Positions 53,848 through 61,432 of a stretch of DNA of 64,000 nucleotides are shown here, piece by piece. Within the stretch, counting starts at the first letter, position 1. Every line of letters starts with the position of its first letter. The translations under genes were made by a program, and so were the position numbers. The stretch spans positions 62,001-126,000 of the forward strand of contig NZ_JAAUOE010000012.1 in assembly GCF_017114915.1 (NCBI RefSeq), given 5' to 3'. This DNA comes from Pseudomonas frederiksbergensis (lineage in GTDB: Bacteria > Pseudomonadota > Gammaproteobacteria > Pseudomonadales > Pseudomonadaceae). A model generated the notes under the pieces. It saw only the letters and a list, made by a program, of their open reading frames with translations. It did no database searches and was not told where the DNA came from.

Positions 53848-55206
53848 TTGAATAAAGCCCCCTCTTCGACCGTCGAACAGGATTTGTCGAAGCCTGCAGC
53901 CATTAGCCTGCGGGAAGCGTTCCTGTTCTGGCTCAAGCTCGGATTCATCAGTTTCGGCGGGCCGGCCGGACAGATCTCGATCATGCACCAGGAGCTGGTG
54001 GAGCGCCGACGCTGGATCTCGGAGCGACGCTTTCTGCATGCCCTCAACTACTGCATGTTGCTGCCCGGGCCGGAGGCTCAGCAGCTGGCGACCTACATCG
54101 GCTGGCTGATGCACCGTACGTGGGGCGGGCTGATTGCCGGCGTGCTGTTTGTGCTGCCGTCGCTGTTCATCCTGATCGTGTTGTCCTGGGTGTACATCGC
54201 CTTTGGCGAAGTGCCAGTGGTGGCCGGGCTGTTTTATGGGATCAAGCCGGCCGTGACCGCCATTGTGGTGCAGGCAGCCCATCGGATCGGCTCGCGGGCA
54301 TTAAAGAACAACTGGCTGTGGGGCATCGCCGCGGCGTCGTTCACGGCGATCTTCGTGTTCAATGTACCGTTCCCGTTGATTGTGCTGGGCGCCGCGATCA
54401 TCGGTTACATCGGCGGACGTCTGGCGCCTGAAAAATTCAGGGCCGGAGGCCACAGTGCTGCAAAAAGATCCTTCGGCCCGGCCTTGATCGACGACGACAC
54501 CCCGATACCCGAACACGCCCGTTTCAACAGTTTCAAACTACTGCGCCTGTTGCTGGTGGGCGCGGTCCTGTGGGTGTTGCCGATGGGGATGCTCACTGCG
54601 CTGTTCGGCTGGGACGGCACCTTGACCCAGATGGGCTGGTTCTTTACCAAAGCGGCGTTGCTGACGTTCGGCGGCGCCTATGCCGTGCTGCCTTATGTGT
54701 ATCAGGGTGCCGTCGGTCACTACGGCTGGTTGACGCCCACGCAGATGATCGATGGCCTGGCGCTCGGCGAAACCACCCCAGGGCCGCTGATCATGGTGGT
54801 GGCCTTCGTCGGTTTTGTCGGTGCTTATGTTCAGCAGGTATTCGGCCCCGATCAAATGTTCCTGGCCGGTGCCCTCGCCGCCACGCTGGTGACCTGGTTC
54901 ACCTTCCTGCCGTCGTTCCTGTTCATCCTCGCTGGCGGCCCATTGGTGGAGTCGACACACGACGAACTCAGGCTTACCGCACCGCTGACCGCGATTACCG
55001 CGGCGGTCGTCGGCGTGATCCTCAACCTGGCGTGTTTCTTCGGCTACCACGTGCTCTGGCCCAACGGCTTCGGCGGCCATCTGGACTGGCCTTCGGCGCT
55101 GATCGCCATGGCAGCGGCCATTGCCTTGTTCCGCTTCAAGCGGGGTGTCATCGAAGTGCTGATGGGGTGTGGTCTGATCGGGCTGGCGGTGCATCTGCTG
55201 CGCTAG
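53848..55206 (+). CDS. chrA: chromate efflux transporter of the CHR family
   Basis: 452 residues. TTG 53848 gives (M)NKAPSSTVEQDLSKPAAISLREAFLFWLKLGFISFGGPAG, which matches the normal N-terminus; the longer frame runs into the preceding gene and no start has a good ribosome binding site. Two homologous CHR halves: the first has FISFGGPAGQISIMHQELVERRRWI and LLPGPEAQQLATYIGW, the second LLTFGGAYAVLPYVYQGAV and LGETTPGPLIMVVAFVGF. A bidomain ChrA-type protein expected to export chromate; sulfate or other oxyanions are possible. No ChrB regulator nearby. Confidence 0.88.
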   Translation: MNKAPSSTVEQDLSKPAAISLREAFLFWLKLGFISFGGPAGQISIMHQELVERRRWISERRFLHALNYCMLLPGPEAQQLATYIGWLMHRTWGGLIAGVLFVLPSLFILIVLSWVYIAFGEVPVVAGLFYGIKPAVTAIVVQAAHRIGSRALKNNWLWGIAAASFTAIFVFNVPFPLIVLGAAIIGYIGGRLAPEKFRAGGHSAAKRSFGPALIDDDTPIPEHARFNSFKLLRLLLVGAVLWVLPMGMLTALFGWDGTLTQMGWFFTKAALLTFGGAYAVLPYVYQGAVGHYGWLTPTQMIDGLALGETTPGPLIMVVAFVGFVGAYVQQVFGPDQMFLAGALAATLVTWFTFLPSFLFILAGGPLVESTHDELRLTAPLTAITAAVVGVILNLACFFGYHVLWPNGFGGHLDWPSALIAMAAAIALFRFKRGVIEVLMGCGLIGLAVHLLR

Positions 55207-55219
55207 CGCCCGACAAAAA

Positions 55220-55618
55220 TCAATGAAGTTGCCGTTGCCGCTGTAGCTCGGTCTTCAACCAGAGGTTGGCCGGTTGTATGCCTGCCGGACAGCGCACTTC
55301 ATAGGCGCGGCCACTCTTGCTGCTTTGGGTGGCCGCCATTTCAATGAAGTCTTCTGCGCTGTTCACCCCTTCACTCTCTTCGAGATACTCCAGCTTCTTC
55401 TCCAGATGCGCCCGGGCTTGAGAACCGGCGTACTCGCTCCCGTTGCGCACAAACCGGCATTCACTGTGCTCGACAAAGTCCAGCAAGCTGTTTATTTCTT
55501 GAGTCGCTTGAGGTGGGATTTGTGCCTGGGCATTGAACGCCATGACGGTCAGGACGATACCCGCCGCGATCAGCCTTTGACCGAGGGGGCGAGCGATATG
55601 CCAAGTCAGAAATCCCAT
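55220..55618 (-). CDS. DUF5329-family exported protein
   Basis: 132 residues with a signal peptide (about 1-32, cleaved after AFNAQA). The mature part IPPQATQEINSLLDFVEHSECRFVRNGSEY is characteristic of the DUF5329 family, with two conserved cysteines (HSECRF, VRCPAG) that may pair in the periplasm. Function unknown. Convergent with the chromate transporter, 13 bases between stops. Confidence 0.82.
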   Translation of the reverse strand: MGFLTWHIARPLGQRLIAAGIVLTVMAFNAQAQIPPQATQEINSLLDFVEHSECRFVRNGSEYAGSQARAHLEKKLEYLEESEGVNSAEDFIEMAATQSSKSGRAYEVRCPAGIQPANLWLKTELQRQRQLH

Positions 55619-55682
55619 GGTTATTCCTCTGGAGAGAATTCAGAGCGGCAATGACCCCGCTCTGAAACCGGGCGTGAAAGGG

Positions 55683-55925
55683 TCAATCGTCGCCCTGGTT
55701 GTCATTGTCGTCACGGTCGCGGTGTCGACGGCGATCATCACGGCGATAATAATCCCGGTCATACCCTCGACCATCGTAATAATAGCCTCGGTCATGGTCC
55801 CGACGGTATTCGCGGCGGTGATCATGATCCCGATCGTACCTGTCTCCCTCTTCCCAGTGAGGATAGCAACCTCCCAGCAGGAGAGTACTTGCAATGGTCA
55901 GGGTCATTATCGCGGTGCGCTTCAT
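55683..55925 (-). CDS. small lipoprotein with Asp/Arg/Tyr-rich low-complexity tail
   Basis: 80 residues. Lipoprotein signal with lipobox LLGGC (cysteine at 20), then about 60 residues composed almost entirely of Asp, Arg, Tyr, His and Gly (for example YDRDHDHRREYRRDHDRGYY). The tail is expected to be disordered and zwitterionic. The alternative reading on the plus strand has no similarity. Role unknown; perhaps envelope surface or metal/polyanion binding. Confidence 0.72.
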   Translation of the reverse strand: MKRTAIMTLTIASTLLLGGCYPHWEEGDRYDRDHDHRREYRRDHDRGYYYDGRGYDRDYYRRDDRRRHRDRDDNDNQGDD

Positions 55926-56048
55926 TTGAACGTCCTAAAAGGTCAGAACTACGGGGATGAGGTGACGCTACCGGCGAATCGATCGCCGTGCGTTCAAACC
56001 CATAGATACGACCTTCCAGCCGATCAATGATTCAGTTGTCGCCGGGCC

Positions 56049-56285
56049 TTATAGCGTTCTCTGGCTGTTGCCGATGGTTTTCGCTTTTTCAATGGCCCAC
56101 TCCATCGCCGCTTCCATGTCCAGCAGATGCGGCGAGGGGTGTTGGTCTTCAACGATGGCCGAGCCGTCCGGCCAATAAACCCCCATAAACATCTTCAGCG
56201 AGCCATCTCTCAATATCTCGGCTTTAACCTCGATGCTGCACCCGTTCGACAGCGTTTCCGAGTGGATCATGTGGCGCTCTGTCAT
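56049..56285 (-). CDS. small protein of unknown function
   Basis: 78 residues from ATG 56285, which has a strong GGAGGA ribosome binding site 9 bases upstream. Contains SCSIEVKAEILRDGSLKMFMGVYWPDGSAIVED-like beta-strand pattern and a C-terminal helix (MEAAMEWAIEKAKTIG). The longer frame upstream runs through a REP and is not real. No family recognised. Confidence 0.7.
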   Translation of the reverse strand: MTERHMIHSETLSNGCSIEVKAEILRDGSLKMFMGVYWPDGSAIVEDQHPSPHLLDMEAAMEWAIEKAKTIGNSQRTL

Positions 56286-56346
56286 GACTGCATTCCTCCC
56301 GTCGTTGCTATCAGCGTAACCCATGCAGCGCTGAGCGCGATGACGC

Positions 56347-56437
56347 TGTAGGAGCGGGCTTGCCCGCGACGACGTCGGTATAGTCAACATTGATGTCGCC
56401 TGACACACCGCCTTCGCGGGCAAGCCCGCTCCTACAG
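56347..56437. repeat. REP doublet, GTAGGAGCGGGCTTGCCCGC class
   Basis: TGTAGGAGCGGGCTTGCCCG and GCGGGCAAGCCCGCTCCTAC inverted, with a 50-base spacer sharing AGTCAACATTGAT with the copy at 41443. Confidence 0.9.
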
Positions 56438-56449
56438 GATTGTGGTTTA

Positions 56450-57343
56450 TCACAACGCATTCACGATGAACTCCCGCAACCACCGATGCGCAGGGTCGCG
56501 ATGAGCGCGCTCGGGCCAGAGCATCGACATCTCGTAGCCCGGGACTTCAAGCGGTGGCTCGACCACCTCCAGCCCCGGCACATTACGAACCAGCCGTGAC
56601 GGCAACATCGCGACCATGTCGGTGCTTTCCAGCACAGAGCGGACAAACAGGAAATGCGGCACCGACAGCACCACCCGGCGCGTCAGGCCCACCTGCGCAA
56701 GCGCCTTGTCGGTGACGCCCTGAAAGCCTCCGCCATCCGGCGACACGATCACTTGATCGAGTTCGCAAAACTGCGCCAGTGTCGGGGGCTTTTTCAACCG
56801 CGGATGACCGGCCCGCCCCGCCAACACATAGCGTTCGGTAAACAACGCGCGACGCCGCAAGCCGAGGGGAGCGTCTTCGCTGGTGTGAAAAGCCAGATCG
56901 ATTGCCCCCTGCTCCGCTTGCCTGGCCAGTTGTGACGGAACCAGGTCAAACAGCGCCAGACGCGTGCCGGGGGCTGCCGAGCGTAGCCCGGCCAATGCTG
57001 GCAAGACGATGGTCGACTCGCCGTAGTCGGACGCCATGACATTCCACGTATGCCGCGCCTCGGCCGGGTTGAAAGGGCTGGCGGGTGACACGGCGCGCTC
57101 CAGGGCTTCCAGGGCCTGGCGCAACGGCTCGCGCAACTCATCGGCCCGGGCCGTGGGCCGCATGCCCCGTGGCCCTGGCAATAACAGCGGGTCAGCGAAA
57201 ATGTCCCTCAACTTGGCGAGATGAACGCTCACCGACGGTTGCGACAAATTCAAGCGTTGCGCCGCACGGGTCACGTTGTGTTCCGAGAGCAGGACATCAA
57301 GGGTCAGCAGCAAATTGATGTCCAGGCGTCGCAGATTATTCAT
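56450..57343 (-). CDS. LysR-family regulator divergent from a quinone reductase
   Basis: 297 residues from ATG 57343 (AGGT upstream); a second ATG five codons earlier would overlap a likely operator. HTH at about 5-60: LRRLDINLLLTLDVLLSEHNVTRAAQRLNLSQPSVSVHLAKLRDIF, which places it in the NodD/NahR-LeuO-like branch that recognises small aromatic or quinone-like compounds in some members. Expected to regulate the flavodoxin-fold oxidoreductase that starts 85 bases away in the opposite direction. Confidence 0.9.
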   Translation of the reverse strand: MNNLRRLDINLLLTLDVLLSEHNVTRAAQRLNLSQPSVSVHLAKLRDIFADPLLLPGPRGMRPTARADELREPLRQALEALERAVSPASPFNPAEARHTWNVMASDYGESTIVLPALAGLRSAAPGTRLALFDLVPSQLARQAEQGAIDLAFHTSEDAPLGLRRRALFTERYVLAGRAGHPRLKKPPTLAQFCELDQVIVSPDGGGFQGVTDKALAQVGLTRRVVLSVPHFLFVRSVLESTDMVAMLPSRLVRNVPGLEVVEPPLEVPGYEMSMLWPERAHRDPAHRWLREFIVNAL

Positions 57344-57356
57344 GGTAATACCTGGC

Positions 57357-57380
57357 ATATTGACTATTCATTTCCAATAT
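57357..57380. promoter_or_regulatory. inverted repeat in the LysR/quinone reductase spacer
   Basis: ATATTG-N12-CAATAT lies midway between the two divergent starts; its symmetry and place fit a LysR-type binding site. Confidence 0.55.
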
Positions 57381-57428
57381 ACCGGGCAAAGTCCGATTCT
57401 GCCGGCTTCTGACATTGGAGACTCAGCC

Positions 57429-58223
57429 ATGAATGTTCTGCTCGTTTATGCCCATCCCGAACCCCAATCATTGAACGGTTCGCTCAAGGACTTTGCCGTC
57501 AAACGCCTGGAGGCGGCCGGCCACCAGGTGCAGGTCTCCGATTTGTATGCGATGGACTGGAAAGCCGCTCTGGACGCCGACGACAGTCTCGGTCGGCCAG
57601 CCGATGCACGGTTCGATCCTTCGCTGGATTCCAGGCGCGCCTTCGAAGAAGGCCGGCAAACACAGGACATCGCCCTGGAACAGGGAAAACTGCTCTGGGC
57701 CGATACCGTCATTCTGCAGTTTCCGCTGTGGTGGTTCTCGATGCCGGCAATCCTCAAAGGCTGGGTGGAACGCGTCTATGCCTATGGATTTGCCTATGGC
57801 GTAGGGGAACACTCCGATGCGCGCTGGGGCGACCGCTATGGGGAAGGCACGCTGGCGGGCAAACGGGCGATGCTGATCGTCACCGCGGGTGGATGGGAAT
57901 CTCATTACAGCCCCCGGGGCATCAATGGGCCCATCGATGATGTGCTATTCCCCATCCACCATGGCGTACTGTTCTACCCTGGCTTCGACGTGCTGCCACC
58001 GTTCGTGATCTATCGAACCGGCCGAATGGACGAGGCGAGATTTGCAACGACCTGTGATGCCCTCGGCCAACGGCTCGATGACCTCTGGAACATCGCGCCA
58101 ATTGCTTTCCGGGCGCAGAATTCAGGGGCGTATGAGATTCCGCAACTCACGTTGCGCGATGAGATTGCTTCGGATCAGTCTGGCTTTGCCGCTCACATCA
58201 GACAAGCGACACACTCTTTGTAG
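57429..58223 (+). CDS. NAD(P)H:quinone oxidoreductase, flavodoxin-like fold
   Basis: 264 residues from ATG 57429 (GGAG 8 bases upstream). MNVLLVYAHPEPQSLNGSLKDFAVKRL carries the FMN/FAD phosphate-binding loop of the NQO1/MdaB family; DTVILQFPLWWFSMPAILKGWVERVYAYGFAYG forms the isoalloxazine pocket, and the TAGGWESHYSPRGINGPIDD loop follows. Two-electron reduction of quinones protects against redox cycling. Its TAG stop is formed by the first bases of a REP-like element. The divergent LysR gene is the likely regulator. Confidence 0.9.
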   Translation: MNVLLVYAHPEPQSLNGSLKDFAVKRLEAAGHQVQVSDLYAMDWKAALDADDSLGRPADARFDPSLDSRRAFEEGRQTQDIALEQGKLLWADTVILQFPLWWFSMPAILKGWVERVYAYGFAYGVGEHSDARWGDRYGEGTLAGKRAMLIVTAGGWESHYSPRGINGPIDDVLFPIHHGVLFYPGFDVLPPFVIYRTGRMDEARFATTCDALGQRLDDLWNIAPIAFRAQNSGAYEIPQLTLRDEIASDQSGFAAHIRQATHSL

Positions 58224-58256
58224 CAGCAGCCTCGCAGGCTCGGCAGCTGCTACAGA
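58220..58256. repeat. short palindromic repeat (GTAGCAGCTGCCGAGCC class)
   Basis: GTAGCAGCAGCCTCGCAGGC then TCGGCAGCTGCTAC form a hairpin. A related GCTCGCAGGCTGCG element lies at 58607. Confidence 0.75.
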
Positions 58257-58265
58257 TCGCGAACA

Positions 58266-58292
58266 CGAAAAAGCCCGCACAAGGCGGGCTTT
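58266..58292 (-). terminator. rho-independent terminator, minus strand
   Basis: Minus strand AAAGCCCGCC-TTGT-GCGGGCTTTTTCGTG: GC stem with T run; ends the candidate small RNA. Confidence 0.85.
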
Positions 58293-58508
58293 GGAAATCG
58301 AGTAGGTGGCCAGTGCTGGTCTCTGGCTTACGAGGTTTATCGGGCCTCTCACAGAACAGGTTTTTTTGCTTTGGGCTGTTCTGCCTCACACGGCATAAGG
58401 GCTGGATCTCAGCGCGGAGATCTTTCTAACCGTGTACCCTTGGGTGCGCGCCCCACGCGTCCTCGCTATCCCTTTGCGCATCAGTCTGCGTCTTCACCTA
58501 CAGGTTCA
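58266..58508 (-). ncRNA. candidate structured small RNA of unknown family
   Basis: On the minus strand an RNA of about 240 bases can be drawn, closed by GTAGGTG (58501-58495) with CACCTAC (58308-58302). Inside: CCGTGT/ACACGG pairing in antisense sense (58435-58430 with 58393-58388) around a GATCTC/GAGATC hairpin, an 8-bp CAGAACAG/CTGTTCTG hairpin (58383-58376 with 58359-58352), GAGG/CCTC, and CCAG/CTGG. A strong terminator closes it. The dense nesting of stems and the lack of a good ORF argue for a functional RNA. It is not tmRNA, RNase P, SRP, 6S or an Rsm RNA by any motif I know. Confidence 0.55.
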
Positions 58509-58606
58509 GAATAGCAAATCGATTGAAGCCCGGGCCGGGGTTTTTAGACTGATTATTTTCAAGAGGAATGATGGGTAAATGGAAAAATACTAATGCCGCC
58601 CACCGT

Positions 58607-58660
58607 CAAAAGCTCGCAGGCTGCGTGTCCCCCGGAGCTGCCGAAGGCTGCGATCTTTTG
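58607..58660. repeat. short palindromic repeat (GCTCGCAGGCTGCG class)
   Basis: AAAAGCTCGCAGGCTGCG and CCGAAGGCTGCGATCTTTT: a common Pseudomonas intergenic palindrome, here 20 bases from the HD-domain gene stop. Confidence 0.65.
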
Positions 58661-58679
58661 ATCCTTACGTCCGCACCCG

Positions 58680-59102
58680 CTACGAACGCAAAACCCCCAT
58701 CGCCCGCCGATACTTCTCAACGCGCTCCAGATCCTCCCAGGACGGCTGGGCAATCCGCGACAAGTCGCTGTTCTCCTCCAAATCCGCCAGCTTCACCACC
58801 CGCCCGATCGGGTTCTGCGCCGCACGCTCGACGAACGCCTCGTAAGACTCACCCGGCACCTTGGTCAATGACGCAATCGCCGTCAGCACCGCTTCGCTGA
58901 AACCTTCCTTGCGCAGATCATCGACGCTGATGCCGCAATCCTCGACCACATCATGCAACACCGCGACGATGCGCTCTTCCAATGTGTTCACCCGCAACAT
59001 GACCTTCAGCGGATGCAGGATGTAAGGCGCCCCGCCCTTGTCCACCTGCCCTTCATGCGCCGCGGCGGCGATGGCAATGGCGCGTTCCAGTGTTTGAGTC
59101 AT
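58680..59102 (-). CDS. small HD-domain hydrolase (SpoT/SAH-like)
   Basis: 140 residues from ATG 59102; the longer frame upstream is antisense-like. Matches the ppGpp hydrolase part of RelA/SpoT: AAHEGQVDKGGAPYILHPLKVM (H16 and H30), the HD pair H50-D51 in AVLHDVVEDCG, and D107 in VVKLADLEENSD. Small alarmone hydrolases of this size degrade (p)ppGpp; other pyrophosphorylated nucleotides are possible. No synthetase domain. Lies 25 bases downstream of the gene that starts at 59808, on the same strand. Confidence 0.88.
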   Translation of the reverse strand: MTQTLERAIAIAAAAHEGQVDKGGAPYILHPLKVMLRVNTLEERIVAVLHDVVEDCGISVDDLRKEGFSEAVLTAIASLTKVPGESYEAFVERAAQNPIGRVVKLADLEENSDLSRIAQPSWEDLERVEKYRRAMGVLRS

Positions 59103-59127
59103 CTCGAAGCTCCCTGATTTGAAAACC

Positions 59128-59808
59128 TTAACGATCGTTGGCCTTGAGCAACACAATGCCTTCCTCAAGCGCTGAGGCGACAATAGTTTGTGCGGGTACG
59201 TTGATCCAGGTTGAAGCGTCGATTTCGCCAACTGACGCAAGCCAACGCCCAACCATGTGATAACCGAGCGTATAGCCAAGCCATTTTGGGTGAGCTCCAA
59301 AACCGAAGAACCACTCGCCGTGATTGTAGTTCGTGGACTCAAGGGTCTTCAGGTCTACCGGGGAACGAAGAAGATCGGCGCAGGTGACGGCGCGCTCCCA
59401 GGGCTCTGGGTCGCTGCCCAGCAAATGTCGGACGAACTGCCCGGCAAGCCCCTCGCTGACCAAGGCTTCACCTAACGTCCAACCGTAGCCAGGCCCCGCC
59501 ATGCGCAAACAATGATGGACCTCATGGACGATTTGCCGATGCAGCGTGCCTGTGCGCAGGCTTGGCAATAAATTCGGATTATCGGGATCGAGGGTCATCG
59601 AGAACATGCTGCTTCGATAAGCTCGCCCCAAAAGGCCCATTTCAGGAATAGTTTCGCCAGGGAGCCTCTGAATCAATACATCAAGTCGCGGAGGTGGAAT
59701 CAGACGAGAGACCGTCTGGTAAGCGGCGTCAAACTCACCGATCAAATCGGAGCGAAGTTCGGCAAGGCTCCCCGAGGCTTCCAGCCAATGCAGTGTCCAT
59801 GCGTCCAT
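59128..59808 (-). CDS. DUF2268-family putative zinc protease
   Basis: 226 residues from ATG 59808 with AGAGGT upstream. The zinc motif HEVHH is at 95-99 (IVHEVHHCLRM), and GEALVSEGLAGQF 15-20 residues later supplies the third ligand glutamate, as in the DUF2268 (predicted Zn-dependent protease) family. No signal peptide. Further upstream the frame is open but enters a REP. Probably co-transcribed with the small HD hydrolase downstream. Confidence 0.85.
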   Translation of the reverse strand: MDAWTLHWLEASGSLAELRSDLIGEFDAAYQTVSRLIPPPRLDVLIQRLPGETIPEMGLLGRAYRSSMFSMTLDPDNPNLLPSLRTGTLHRQIVHEVHHCLRMAGPGYGWTLGEALVSEGLAGQFVRHLLGSDPEPWERAVTCADLLRSPVDLKTLESTNYNHGEWFFGFGAHPKWLGYTLGYHMVGRWLASVGEIDASTWINVPAQTIVASALEEGIVLLKANDR

Positions 59809-59878
59809 TGTTACCTCTGAAAAGTTGCCATGAAGCCAGGATTTTGAAATCTGCAAATCCCGTAGGAAAAAACTCTTT

Positions 59879-59925
59879 GTGGCGAGGGAGCTTGCTCCCG
59901 CTGGGTTGCGAAGCGGCCCCAAACC
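59879..59925. repeat. single REP, GTGGCGAGGGAGCTTGCTCCC class
   Basis: TGTGGCGAGGGAGCTTGCTC then CCGCTGGGTTGCGAAGCGGCCCC, the usual single-REP form. Confidence 0.82.
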
Positions 59926-60073
59926 CTGCTAGCCCGTTTCCTCAGACACACCGCGACGCCCGGTTTTACTGCGTTTATGCCATAGAACGGGGAAGACCAC
60001 CTCGCCAAAATGACTATCCGGGCGTCCTACAGCCCGGTTGCGGCTACCAAAATCGGTGCCTAGAGTGGGTCTG
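59926..60073. other. intergenic stretch without a gene
   Basis: Between a REP and the structured leader. I see one GC hairpin (CGGGCGTCCTACAGCCCGG, about 60020-60040) but no ORF with a ribosome binding site. The promoter of the leader RNA probably lies here. Confidence 0.4.
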
Positions 60074-60307
60074 TCGCTGACCCATGCAGCGATAGGGTTT
60101 CGCAGCCCCGCAGAAGATGACACACACCGTTAAATGACAACTGTGGCAAAATTTGCCGCTGTTACGTTTTATGGCGGCTGTGTGTGGGAGACCCTTGGGT
60201 CTGCCGGTTTTGTCTCTTCTCCGGTCTGCGAACCCGCACATAGCTGCCACCCATTTGTTTCGCAGCAGAAAGGTGGCGCTTCATTTTCCTTTGAAGAGTT
60301 CAACCCT
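60074..60307 (+). ncRNA. structured leader RNA of the DUF3077 gene (copy B of a paired element)
   Basis: In order: hairpin TCGCTG/CAGCGA (60074-60092); GGG-loop-CCC hairpin (60095-60108) with TTCGCAG in the loop (60099-60105); a linker of about 60 bases; a 16-bp helix GGCGGCTGTGTGTGGG with CCCGCACATAGCTGCC (60173-60188 with 60233-60248, three G-U pairs) enclosing an AGACC-CTTG-GGTCT hairpin and CCGG/CCGG, with the complement CTGCGAA at 60226-60232; then GCCACC/GGTGGC with TTCGCAG again in its loop (60259-60265). The loop between helix arms is 44 bases, exactly as in copy A at 33989-34206. Cis-regulatory role or small RNA both possible. Confidence 0.75.
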
Positions 60308-60592
60308 ATGACAATGAACAACCCGCTTCGCCACTACACCCCCATGTCCCACTTCGCCACCGACCACCCCGTCCTCCTTATCGACGCCGACGCCCCACTG
60401 CGCGAACTCCACAACTGCCTCAGCGAACGCCTCAACGCCGTCCTCAAATACCTCAACCTCATGGCCTGCACCAGCCTCCCCGACTACGCCGAAAACGACA
60501 TCAACACCGTCACCAATATCGCGCGGATCATGGTCCAGGACGTGAGCGATGTGTTTCGGGTGATTGAGCAGCGAGGGTTTGATACGCCTTAA
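60308..60592 (+). CDS. DUF3077-family small protein
   Basis: 94 residues from ATG 60308 (GAAGAG about 10 bases upstream; a second ATG two codons later). The DUF3077 pattern is visible in LLIDADAPLRELHNCLSERLNAVLKYL and NTVTNIARIMVQDVSDVFRVIE: two helices predicted to pair as an antiparallel bundle. The reading frame is open 58 codons further upstream, but that part is the structured leader and is not likely translated. A terminator follows. Function unknown; related in size and setting to the DUF6124 gene at 33629. Confidence 0.85.
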   Translation: MTMNNPLRHYTPMSHFATDHPVLLIDADAPLRELHNCLSERLNAVLKYLNLMACTSLPDYAENDINTVTNIARIMVQDVSDVFRVIEQRGFDTP

Positions 60593-60615
60593 GGCCTGCG
60601 ACCACATTTCAGCCG

Positions 60616-60646
60616 TAAAAAACCCGCATTGTTGCGGGTTTTTTAT
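60616..60646 (+). terminator. rho-independent terminator of the DUF3077 gene
   Basis: AAAACCCGCATTGTTGCGGGTTTTTTATT: stem AACCCGCA/TGCGGGTT with a short loop and a T run. Confidence 0.93.
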
Positions 60647-60685
60647 TACCTACTTAGCAGACAACAGACCCATTCCCCTCGGAAA

Positions 60686-61054
60686 CTATTCTGTCGCCGT
60701 GGTACTGCCAGGAGCAGGCCCTTCAGTGAAGGTATAGTTGATTACAGTATCGTTGCGCATCAGCACGTCCAAAGTTTTCTGCGTACCAGTGGTGGTAACT
60801 TTCATGGTAACTACATAGCTCTGAGCATGAGCAGAGCCATTTGAGTAGGTGTAGACCCACTTTTCATCAGTATCGCTTACCGGACTCTTGGCGAAGGGCT
60901 CGCCAAAAAGCATTTTGAGGTCGTTTGCCGTAGTTTTTCCTTTGACAATGCTAGGGACGTTCGCTGACGGAAAGTCTCTACCGGTCGTGTAGTGCGAGGT
61001 CGCGCAACCGTTAAGCATGAGGGCCAGTACCAGCGCCAGTGTCGCCTTTTTCAT
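60686..61054 (-). CDS. small lipoprotein, SmpA/BamE-like
   Basis: 122 residues. Lipobox LNGC with the cysteine at about 17, then a SmpA/BamE-like part: VKGKTTANDLKMLFGEPFAKSPVSDTDEKWVYTYSNGS resembles the G-x-T-x-x-(D/E)-(V/L)-x-x-x-(F/L)-G-x-P motif of that family. Predicted lipid-anchored on the periplasmic side. It is not bamE itself (no fur neighbour and the sequence differs). The gene converges with the DUF3077 terminator. Confidence 0.8.
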   Translation of the reverse strand: MKKATLALVLALMLNGCATSHYTTGRDFPSANVPSIVKGKTTANDLKMLFGEPFAKSPVSDTDEKWVYTYSNGSAHAQSYVVTMKVTTTGTQKTLDVLMRNDTVINYTFTEGPAPGSTTATE

Positions 61055-61432
61055 AATTTCTTCCCTGATGAAGTGGTTTCGAACAGCATAAGCCGTTCGA
61101 AACTCAAAATACCATCATTGATGCGCAATATTCTCAAAGGTCAGGTACGTCTGGTCGCTTTTGCGGTTCCGTGGAGAACAAGGCTTCGATGGCGACGCGG
61201 CTGACGATGCCGGTGCTGGCCATCGGCGGATGGAAGAAGCGCCGACAGGGACTATTCGAGCGGTTCGGGACTTCATTGCGCAGTGATGTAGGGTTCTTCC
61301 ATCACTGCTTTCTTTATTCGCTGTAAGAAGAGTCTGAACTCTTTCAGACTCTGAACCACGCCATAATCCTCCCGATAGAGCACCTGTTACGCTTTAAATA
61401 GAGCGATCAGCTAACTAAAGGGAGTGGCATGC
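61055..61432. other. intergenic stretch with an inverted repeat, upstream of hcp
   Basis: About 380 bases. On the minus strand a 29-codon frame MASTGIVSRVAIEALFS (around 61224-61138) has no ribosome binding site and looks like a gene remnant. A perfect 10-bp inverted repeat AGAGTCTGAA-CTCT-TTCAGACTCT lies at 61329-61352, about 80 bases before the hcp start; it could be a terminator without a T run or an operator. Confidence 0.5.

Noticed and set aside
58266..58508. tmRNA, RNase P RNA, SRP RNA, 6S RNA or RsmX/Y/Z
   Set aside because: None of the diagnostic sequences (tag reading frame and tRNA-like ends, conserved P4 region, GGA-loop series, and so on) are present.
60134..60307. A 58-codon N-terminal extension of the DUF3077 protein
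   Set aside because: The frame is open, but the stretch forms the conserved RNA structure shared with the DUF6124 leader, where it is not in frame with the gene.
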